Shown in pieces: positions 58,207 through 64,000 of a stretch of DNA of 64,000 bases; the first letter of the stretch is position 1, and each line of letters opens with the position of its first letter. The DNA is from Candidatus Thiodictyon syntrophicum (lineage in GTDB: Bacteria; Pseudomonadota; Gammaproteobacteria; Chromatiales; Chromatiaceae). The notes below the pieces were generated by a model, which saw only the letters and a program-made list of their open reading frames with translations, did no database searches and was not told where the DNA came from. The translations under genes were made by a program, and so were the position numbers. The DNA lies in the NCBI RefSeq assembly GCF_002813775.1, contig NZ_CP020370.1, positions 124,001 to 188,000 on the forward strand, read 5' to 3'.

Positions 58207-58802
58207 TTCGACTCAGTCCTAACGAGCAGAGTGTTCAGCCAATATTCGGTCTCGCGATCCGGCCGCAGATCGGTCGTGATCCAGGTCTCCAACGCCTCCA
58301 AACTCCGGACTACTTGGAGCAGCGCGGTGAGGCCGGCCTCGTTAAGATCGGTGAAGCGCCGGCCGTTGTGGTCTCGCTCACCCTGGCCATACTTGAACGA
58401 CGCGTAGATAACGCCCTGCGGCTTCAGGGCGCCGCCCATGCGGAACAAAACATCCGGGAGTTCGGCCGCACCAATGTGCAACAGGCTGGCACAGGCCCAG
58501 ATGCCATCGAATCGACTGTGCCATTCCAAGTCCTCGAAACGCATGACCTCAACGCGAAGTCGGCAATAGGCTGCCGCGAGATTGGCGAGCGTCGGTGAAG
58601 CATCGAAGGCGGTAACCTTGTAGCCGCGTTTCCGAAAGGCGAGGGCATCCCGACCGGAGCCGCAGCCGGCGTCGAGAATGCAGCCCTGCTTCGGTAATCG
58701 CCACAGAAAGCGTTCGTACAGGGGCGACATATCGACTGCGATGGTATCGTCGAAAAACTGGCGCGCATGACTCTCGTAATAATCGCTAGTTGACGCAGGC
58801 AT
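58191..58802 (-). CDS. Class I SAM-dependent methyltransferase
   Basis: 203 residues from the ATG at 58802 (MPASTSDYYESHARQFF). SAM-binding motif I is ILDAGCGSGRDALAF, motif II is KVTAFDASPTLANLA, and motif IV/post region is FDGIWACASLLHIG. The substrate is not recognisable; small TehB-like enzymes methylate metabolites or tellurite. There is no DNA-methylase motif (NPPY or PCQ). The 3' end overlaps the helicase gene by 16 bp, so they are translationally coupled. Confidence 0.87.
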   Translation of the reverse strand: MPASTSDYYESHARQFFDDTIAVDMSPLYERFLWRLPKQGCILDAGCGSGRDALAFRKRGYKVTAFDASPTLANLAAAYCRLRVEVMRFEDLEWHSRFDGIWACASLLHIGAAELPDVLFRMGGALKPQGVIYASFKYGQGERDHNGRRFTDLNEAGLTALLQVVRSLEALETWITTDLRPDRETEYWLNTLLVRTESKCPST

Positions 58803-59023
58803 TGCAGATTTTGGTATCAGGGACACGAGTGTCGTTATGCATCGACTCTGTAAGGCAATTGGCTCGCCTAGGCGGACTAATATTAACATGAGTGTCTCGC
58901 CGAGGCGGGTCAGACACAAGCGGGCGTCCTAAGAGCCTGTCGGACTTTCGGTGACGGTGAAAATCGAGCACAAATTGACCGATCTTGATCGCCTGCGCGA
59001 AATTTGGAGCACTCGAAACCCGC

Positions 59024-60186
59024 GGCACTGGTTCAGTTTGGTTCTTCCTTATCCTTATGTTTTTGTAGTATTTTTATAACCTGGGCTGTCGAACTCTAAG
59101 GACCTCATCCCACGAGAGTCCCTGCTGGAGAATCCCCAGAGCCACCGCAGGAACCTGTTTTGTCGTGAAGTGGCTGCGAATAAAGTTATGGACAATCCAC
59201 AACATATCCAATGTTCTTTGCAAACCAGAAATGCTCTTCGCGTACGTATTCGTTCGGCGGCGATAAGCAGAATTCTTTCGCCGAAATGAAGCGTTCGATG
59301 CTTCCAAATGATTAGCATGAATATCGGCTGGCGTCACATCTTGATCGGTTTCTGGATGCTCCGGATGAGGGGTTTCGTATTTGGGACGCGAGTGCCCCGT
59401 TCTATCAGTTCCTTTCCCTTTATTCTTAAGGCGCACCTTCACACCGCGACGAAGCACTTTCGGTGGGCGGCCGCGTTTTCCGGTTCGCAATACTTCGTGG
59501 CAAATTTCAAACAGGAGATTGCCATACCGACGTTCCCCGTCGGTGACTAGAGTGACATCGCCAGTACGCAGGATGACATCTCTAAGTATTTGTATGGCAT
59601 ATGAAAATAGGCTGCGATCCTTTTTCCCGCACTGAAGCGCCCAGATAAATCGACTTGCCCTTTCCATCAGTACGATCGTCCAGCCTTCACAATCCTCCGG
59701 GGGGACATTCCTATTCACTTTCGTATAAAGCTCATCACCTTCGATCAGTTGCTCAATAAAGGTGTGCGTCAGGGCATATATGACCAGCACATCCTTGCAA
59801 TCGGCCAGGCGACGCTCCCATAGGAGCAACGTATTCTTCGCAATCGCGAAGGCCCGGCAGGCGGCGTTCAAGCCGATCCCCTCAGTGCGCGTTTTGAGCA
59901 CTTGAATGATGAAGCTGGTCGGTTTCCTGAGCCCCTCGATAAGGGTGGCTTTGGTCTCGGAAAAGAGCCTATTGCAACTTTGACATCGCCACAGCAAACG
60001 CGTACCGTTATGACCGGTTTGATACGTCTTGTGATGCCGACAATTCTGTGAATTGCAATGAGGGCATGTCCATTGTCCGTTCAAGAAGTTCTCACTTATT
60101 CAAAAAGTGACGGAAACCCGCGCCGAACTAGATATATTACATATATTTCAATGTCTTGTAAACAGGAATTAAACTGAACCAGTGCC
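59024..60186. mobile_element. Complete IS element with 16-bp inverted ends and 8-bp target duplication
   Basis: Ends: GGCACTGGTTCAGTTT at 59024-59039 and its exact complement at 60171-60186. The flanking 8 bp, AAACCCGC, are duplicated at 59016-59023 and 60187-60194. It is 1163 bp with one transposase gene. GC content is clearly lower than the surroundings, which fits recent arrival. The perfect ends and duplication suggest a recent, possibly still active, insertion. Confidence 0.88.
59074..60084 (-). CDS. DDE transposase with N-terminal zinc ribbon (IS1/IS1595-like)
   Basis: 336 residues from the ATG at 60084. The N-terminal zinc ribbon is CPHCNSQNC with CQSCNRLF. A helix-turn-helix region follows (LNAACRAFAIAKNTLLLWE). 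Candidate catalytic residues are Asp in LIEGDELYTKV, Asp in LVTDGERRYGNL and Glu in ANHLEASNASFRRKN. The overall plan resembles IS1- and IS1595-type transposases; the 8-bp target duplication fits either, so the family is left open. The gene is AT-rich compared with its neighbours. Confidence 0.85.
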   Translation of the reverse strand: MNGQWTCPHCNSQNCRHHKTYQTGHNGTRLLWRCQSCNRLFSETKATLIEGLRKPTSFIIQVLKTRTEGIGLNAACRAFAIAKNTLLLWERRLADCKDVLVIYALTHTFIEQLIEGDELYTKVNRNVPPEDCEGWTIVLMERASRFIWALQCGKKDRSLFSYAIQILRDVILRTGDVTLVTDGERRYGNLLFEICHEVLRTGKRGRPPKVLRRGVKVRLKNKGKGTDRTGHSRPKYETPHPEHPETDQDVTPADIHANHLEASNASFRRKNSAYRRRTNTYAKSISGLQRTLDMLWIVHNFIRSHFTTKQVPAVALGILQQGLSWDEVLRVRQPRL

Positions 60187-60241
60187 AAACCCGCGAAAGG
60201 CTCCAATTTTCGCGTAGCGTAGCGACGCGTTGCGAAGCTAT

Positions 60242-60337
60242 GTCTGACGAATAAGCGTTTATCCGTCGTGCGCGCCCAACTGACCCCGAGTCGGAGCGCG
60301 ACGCCGCGCGCGCACGACGGATAAACGTTTGTTGGAC
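60242..60337. other. Long palindrome with attC-like ends at the left edge of the IS91-like element
   Basis: Arms of 20 perfect bases (cgtttatccgtcgtgcgcgc at 60256-60275 and its complement at 60308-60327) are flanked by GTCTGAC at 60242 and GTTGGAC at 60331. GTTGGAC fits the GTTRRRY core of integron attC sites. GTCTGAC is only one base from RYYYAAC. The arms are more perfect than most attC sites, so this may instead be the terminus of the IS91-like element. Confidence 0.4.
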
Positions 60338-60605
60338 TAATCCGCTCCTGGCACGACGCCTGCTGCGGCCGCGGTCCTCTTTAAGAGAGGGAATTGTATC
60401 CCTGAGGCCGGGGCGCCGGTCGGTCCCGGACCACGTTGCAGCACCCGGATGCCGCTCGGTGCGGCACCAAGCGGGCCTCCGCAGGGCTCCGCGGGGCTGG
60501 ACAACGGGCTATTGAGGACGAAGTGTAGCCCATTTCCCGGATGTTGGGCGAGCGCGAACGCAGGCCGCGGGCGGCCTGTCCCGGACGGCCGGCGGGCGCT
60601 GAGGC

Positions 60606-61763
60606 TTAGCAGGTGGCGGGCATCAGCGAAACCCCCTGACCACGCCGTAGCGGGGCCAGGTGCGCGGTGACGTGCAAGCGCCCAGTGCGGCACTTGGGAC
60701 AGGGATAGCCGTCAAAGGGCGCCGTCGCCGCCGGTGCCGTGGCGGGTTCCGGCGTCGGCGGCGGGGCCGCCAGCGCCGCACGGATCAGCGCCAGACAGCG
60801 CGCCCGGCAGCGGTTGGCCAGGAAACCGAAATGACGAACGCGCATGAACCCTTTGGGTAAGACGTGCAGCAGGAAGCGCCGGATCAGTTCCTCGCCGGTC
60901 AGGGTCATGACCTTGTTGCGACTGCCGTCGCGGTAGTCCTTGTAGCGGACGTCCACCGTGTCGTCCTCTTCATCGAAGGCCAGCAGCCGCCGGTCCGACA
61001 GGGCGATGCGATGGCTGTAGCGGCCCAAATACTCGATCACGGTATCGGTGCGCGCCAGACAGGGCTTGGAATAGACCACCCACTCGGGCTGCATCAGGGC
61101 GTTGAGGACGCGGTCAACCTCCGCGGCCGTGAGGCGCGACAGTCGCCCGTCTTTGAAGGCCCGGCGCAACCGGCTGACCAAACCGCCGCGGAAGTGCCGC
61201 GACAGCGCCCGCACCGGGAACAGATAGGTACTCTTGGCCGGATGCCAGGTCCCGTCGGCGCCAAAGGCCCCGCCCGGCACCAGACAGTGCAGGTGGACAT
61301 GGCGTACCAGCGTCTGCCCCCAGGTGTGCAGCATCGCCGTCATCCCCAACTGCCCGTCCAGGCGCTTGGGGTCCTCAGCGAAGGCGGACAGGGTCGCCCA
61401 CACCGTCTCGAACAGCAAGGCGTAGATCACCTCGGGGTGGACCTCGACCCAGCCGTTGAGGGTGTCGGGTAGCGTGAAGACCAGATGGTGATAGGTCACC
61501 GGCAGCACCGCCGCACGCTGGCGTTCGACCCATTCCTCGGAGGCCCGGCGTTGGCAGCGCGGGCAATGGCGATCACGGCAGGCGTGATAGAGGAAGGGGC
61601 AATCCCCACACTGGTCGCATTCCAGGGCGAAGCCGCCCAGCGCGGCGGTACGACAGTCCAGGATGTGATGACAGACCTGCCATTGGTGCGGGCTCAACGG
61701 GTGATGTTCGGCATAACCGGACAGGCACGCCGCCATGACCGCTTGCAGGGAGGTATTAGCCAT
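60606..61763 (-). CDS. IS91-family Y2 (HUH) transposase
   Basis: 385 residues from the ATG at 61763 (MANTSLQAVM). The zinc-binding N-terminus is ECDQCGDCPFLYHACRDRHC with PRCQ. The HUH-type motif is VRHVHLHCLVPGG. The catalytic tyrosine pair lies in EYLGRYSHRIALSDRRL. A C-terminal CPKC with AHLAPLRRG follows. These are hallmark IS91 rolling-circle transposase motifs, and all are present, so the enzyme is probably functional. The start overlaps the end of the recombinase gene by 8 bp. Confidence 0.93.
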   Translation of the reverse strand: MANTSLQAVMAACLSGYAEHHPLSPHQWQVCHHILDCRTAALGGFALECDQCGDCPFLYHACRDRHCPRCQRRASEEWVERQRAAVLPVTYHHLVFTLPDTLNGWVEVHPEVIYALLFETVWATLSAFAEDPKRLDGQLGMTAMLHTWGQTLVRHVHLHCLVPGGAFGADGTWHPAKSTYLFPVRALSRHFRGGLVSRLRRAFKDGRLSRLTAAEVDRVLNALMQPEWVVYSKPCLARTDTVIEYLGRYSHRIALSDRRLLAFDEEDDTVDVRYKDYRDGSRNKVMTLTGEELIRRFLLHVLPKGFMRVRHFGFLANRCRARCLALIRAALAAPPPTPEPATAPAATAPFDGYPCPKCRTGRLHVTAHLAPLRRGQGVSLMPATC

Positions 61764-62604
61764 GGCCGGCCTCCAATTGGGCAAGCAGGTCCAGGGTCCC
61801 TTCGCCCTCGCTGGCACTGGGCAGCCAATGCACATAGCGCAGGGTGGTCTGGATGCTGCGGTGGCCCATCAACCGTTGCAGGCGCTCCACCGACAACCCG
61901 CCCGCCAATTGATGGGTGGCGTAGGCGTGGCGCAGCCCATGGATCCCGCCGACCGTGGTTACGCCGGCCTGGCGCTTGGCGTCGGTGAAGGCCTTCTGCA
62001 AGCCGGTCGGCGACAGCGGCGTCCCGGCGCGCCCGGCGAACAGCCAATCCGCTGGCCGATAGAGGCGCCAATAGTCCCGCAACGCCTCCAGCAGGGTCGG
62101 TGAGAGTGGGACCAGGCGGTCCTTCGCCCCCTTGCCCTGGGTGATCCGCAGCAGTCGGCGCTCGCCGTCGATGTCCTGCACCCGCAGGGCCAGGACTTCG
62201 CTCAGGCGCAGTCCGCAGCCATAGCAGACCGTCAACATCATGCGGTAACGCGGATTGTCGCAGGCGGCCAGGATGGCGGCGACCGCGCCGCGGGTGAGCA
62301 GCTCCGGGATGCGCTGCGGGCGCTTGGGTAAGGTGACCTCCAGGTCGACCGTCGGCCAGCCGAGCACCCGCAGATAGAAGAAGCGGATGCCGTTGTACAT
62401 CAGCCGCACGCTGGCCGGGGCCAAACTGCGCTGCACCACCAGATGCTCGAAGTAGCGCGTGAGATCGGCGTGCTCCAGGGTGTCCGGGGAGCGCCGGGTG
62501 AATTTGGCGAGGTCACGCACCGCGTCGAGATAGCTTTCGTGGGTGCGCGGCGAGAAGCCATGCATCTGCATGGCCGTGATCATCTGCTGACGCAGGGGTG
62601 TCAT
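61756..62604 (-). CDS. Tyrosine recombinase/integrase accompanying the IS91 transposase
   Basis: 282 residues from the ATG at 62604; a TTG six codons earlier is possible. The N-terminal SAM-like core-binding domain has MHGFSPRTHESYLDAVRDLA. The catalytic domain has Arg in YGCGLRLSEVLALRVQD, Lys in QGKGAKDRLVPL, His-x-x-Arg in IHGLRHAYATHQLAGG, His in LMGHRSIQTTL and Tyr in LRYVHW. IS91-group elements often carry such a gene beside the Y2 transposase. Its role in transposition is not settled. Confidence 0.92.
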   Translation of the reverse strand: MTPLRQQMITAMQMHGFSPRTHESYLDAVRDLAKFTRRSPDTLEHADLTRYFEHLVVQRSLAPASVRLMYNGIRFFYLRVLGWPTVDLEVTLPKRPQRIPELLTRGAVAAILAACDNPRYRMMLTVCYGCGLRLSEVLALRVQDIDGERRLLRITQGKGAKDRLVPLSPTLLEALRDYWRLYRPADWLFAGRAGTPLSPTGLQKAFTDAKRQAGVTTVGGIHGLRHAYATHQLAGGLSVERLQRLMGHRSIQTTLRYVHWLPSASEGEGTLDLLAQLEAGHG

Positions 62605-62935
62605 CGTCTGGTTCTCGGTCAACGACCCGGAGTGGGCCGTTACGAGTGTGGACGATGGGGGACGGGGCGGGGCCGCGGGTAACCGTGGGACGGCTGGGCT
62701 TATCCGCGCTTCATTCGCTATTCAATGGCGCTGCGGGATGGCCGCGGAAGGCCCCGCGGAGCGGATTAGTTCAACAGACTACTAGACAATCGCGAGGGGC
62801 GAATCCCTTCCACGCCTTTACCCCGACCTTCCAGGGTGTGCCGCCTCAGTCTTGTTTCGCGCAAACCGGGGACTAAGTCTAAACGGGGGCACCTGAGTAG
62901 TTATCGCCTGTGCTGCTTAACCAAGGAGTCAACCC

Positions 62936-63130
62936 ATGAGTATTAAGAATCAACAACCTACCGATCCGGACCTGCGAGGCGTGTCTGCTGCACTGCTGCG
63001 CGCCTCCGAGGCTGCGCGTCGTCTGGCACAGCAGACCGGTACCCCGTTCATTGTGCGGCAACCCGAGGCCGTGGCTGCTGAGCAGCCGCCACCGCCACAC
63101 CACCCGCCCGCCCGGCCTTCCGAGTCCTGA
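62936..63130 (+). CDS. Small hypothetical protein
   Basis: 64 residues from the ATG at 62936, with a strong ribosome site (caaggagtcaaccc). The sequence is an amphipathic helix (GVSAALLRASEAARRLAQQT) followed by TPFIVRQPEAVAAEQ and a Pro/His tail. It is coding by its start signal and composition, but the family is not recognised. The pattern resembles small antitoxin-like or prevent-host-death-like proteins; it lies 52 bp before the UPF0175 gene. Confidence 0.55.
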   Translation: MSIKNQQPTDPDLRGVSAALLRASEAARRLAQQTGTPFIVRQPEAVAAEQPPPPHHPPARPSES

Positions 63131-63182
63131 GGTCATGACCTGGTGTCAGCGGTTCCGGGGGGTAGCCAGCCAGAGGTAACCC

Positions 63183-63413
63183 ATGTCCAAGCAAATACAG
63201 ATCGCTGTACCCGATTTCGTCGACCTTGACGCCGCCGAAATGCGCTTGCTGCTGGCCGCAGCACTCTATGACCAAGGCCGACTCTCGCTTGGTCAAGGCG
63301 CCGAAATGGCGGGCCTGTCCAAACGGGCCTTCATGGAGTCGCTAGGCGGCTGCGGGGCCTCAGTGTTCAATCACTCACCTGAGGATCTCGCGCGGGACCT
63401 TGCCAATGCCTGA
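63183..63413 (+). CDS. UPF0175-family small DNA-binding protein (antitoxin-like)
   Basis: 76 residues from the ATG at 63183. The helix-turn-helix-like core AAALYDQGRLSLGQGAEMAG with LSKRAFMESLG is the UPF0175 signature. Members often accompany PIN toxins as antitoxins; here the next gene is a DUF2442 protein instead, overlapping by 8 bp. Confidence 0.85.
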   Translation: MSKQIQIAVPDFVDLDAAEMRLLLAAALYDQGRLSLGQGAEMAGLSKRAFMESLGGCGASVFNHSPEDLARDLANA

Positions 63414-63645
63414 TGTGGTTGCTGTGATCCCCGAGCCGGGCCACTCGTTGCGCCTGACCTTCGCGAACGGCGAATGCCGCCGCTTCGACATGACCCCCTA
63501 TCTCGGCTATCCGGTCTTCCAACGCCTGCGCAACCCCGGGTTTTTCGGCCTGGCGCGGGTGGACTACGGCACCGTGACCTGGCCTGGCGAGATCGATATC
63601 GCCCCTGAGACCCTCTATGTCGAGGGGGTGCCGGAATACCCGTGA
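63406..63645 (+). CDS. DUF2442-domain protein
   Basis: 79 residues from the ATG at 63406 inside the end of the UPF0175 gene; a TTG two codons earlier is also possible. The sequence has the DUF2442 pattern: HSLRLTFANGECRRFDMTPY, LRNPGFFGLARVDYGTVTW and EIDIAPETLYVEG. The function is unknown. Overlap with the upstream gene implies coupled expression. Confidence 0.85.
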   Translation: MPDVVAVIPEPGHSLRLTFANGECRRFDMTPYLGYPVFQRLRNPGFFGLARVDYGTVTWPGEIDIAPETLYVEGVPEYP

Positions 63646-64000
63646 AAGTGACATGGTCCAGTGGCTTCGCGACAGTCAATATCGCCATGAAAGGGAGCAC
63701 GAGCCTCCCGGTACGGTAAGGGGTGTTCGGTCGCCTTACCACGGCGCAAGTTTCTGGATCGTCCGATTACGCTGATCCGGCAGCCGGTCCGGAAGCTGAC
63801 TGGTCGCGAGGTCGCTGGTCCGCACAGCGGACCCTACAGGCGCGGAGCCAGGCCGCAAGGGTTCGTGGTGCGGACCGATCGCCGCTCAGTTGGGCTCTCT
63901 GTTGCGCCCTTCTTGGGGCGGTTGCTTGGTGCTTGCGCGTCGGAAAAACGAAAAAACCGCCCGAAGGCTGCTTTTTCTCCCTAAGCCAGACGCGAAGCCG
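63646..64000. other. Gene-free end of window with palindromes
   Basis: Near 63816-63834 the palindrome ctggtccgcacagcggaccc repeats the one near 22464. Near 63910-63960, gggcggtt pairs with aaccgccc and is followed by gctttttctccc, a possible terminator. No coding frame is convincing. Confidence 0.4.

Larger units (their letters stand above)
58996..60214. repeat. Palindromic hairpin split by the insertion sequence
   Basis: cgcgaaatttggagc (58996-59010) and gctccaattttcgcg (60200-60214) are inverted repeats with one mismatch. With the IS and one target copy removed they would form a compact hairpin with a 23-base loop. The IS therefore landed in the loop of a palindrome. Confidence 0.7.
60330..62776. 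mobile_element. IS91-like element (Y2 transposase plus tyrosine recombinase)
   Basis: TGTTGGACTAATCCGCTCC at 60330-60348 recurs inverted with one mismatch at 62758-62776, bracketing both genes. IS91 elements usually lack inverted ends, so these may be a special feature or borders of a larger unit. GTTC, the tetranucleotide favoured by IS91 insertion, occurs in the right border (gattagttcaac). Both genes seem intact. Bases 60349-60605 and 62605-62757 are non-coding ends. Confidence 0.75.

Overview
The window is high-GC DNA with gammaproteobacterial-style genes and dense repeat, toxin-antitoxin and signalling content. My best guess is a purple sulfur bacterium of the Chromatiaceae. The hints are a CbbY-type Calvin-cycle phosphatase, large PAS/GAF hybrid kinases and many short dispersed palindromes. 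No rRNA or tRNA gene fixes the taxonomy, so this is inference. I found no tRNA, rRNA or CRISPR array.

Layout. 1-3421: a P-loop ATPase pair, the first truncated by the window edge and the second carrying TPR repeats. 3691-15674: a signalling block with two paralogous membrane hybrid histidine kinases, a stand-alone receiver, a receiver-EAL phosphodiesterase and an OmpR-type regulator. 15697-17612: an AlbA_2/Schlafen-like regulator and a TumE/TumA-like toxin-antitoxin pair. 18028-22412: a TIR protein next to a 1271-residue protein that appears to join TIR-like, NACHT, SEFIR and Ser/Thr kinase domains. This is the most striking locus. 22739-28032: a toxin-antitoxin island with an amber-interrupted VapC, vapBC, a second TumE/TumA pair, a decayed duplicate of part of the island, and a third hybrid kinase.

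28927-36970 is a mosaic built by repeated duplication and deletion. It holds a DUF1186/SEC-C gene with two fragment copies, a full-length but frameshifted cbbY with a deleted copy, a 321-bp piece copied from 47.5 kb, an IS200/IS605 wreck, an FHA-HD-GYP protein, a SagB-type oxidoreductase and several families of palindromic repeats. 36971-48792 carries an AAA/DUF4143 ATPase, an outer-membrane protein plus diguanylate cyclase pair, a secreted GH5 glycosidase, a zinc metallopeptidase with a peptidoglycan-binding domain, a PD-(D/E)XK nuclease-toxin candidate, an endonuclease III relative and an EF-hand protein.

49048-52951 encodes a CHAT protease and a caspase-like protease as a probable operon. 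53259-55189 holds a Phd/VapC pair and a cysteine desulfurase gene with one in-frame amber codon. 55258-58802 holds a PLD-helicase-S24 protein overlapping a methyltransferase, a plausible defence module. 59024-62776 holds two insertion sequences, one with terminal repeats and an 8-bp target duplication and one IS91-like (Y2 transposase plus tyrosine recombinase). The window ends with small UPF0175 and DUF2442 genes.

Themes: cyclic-di-GMP and phosphorelay signalling; candidate immune or programmed-death modules (TIR/NACHT/SEFIR/kinase, caspase-CHAT, PLD-helicase-methyltransferase, five toxin-antitoxin pairs); and heavy repeat-driven remodelling with many gene fossils. Functions are read from motifs. 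Defence roles are inferred from domain architecture and context only.
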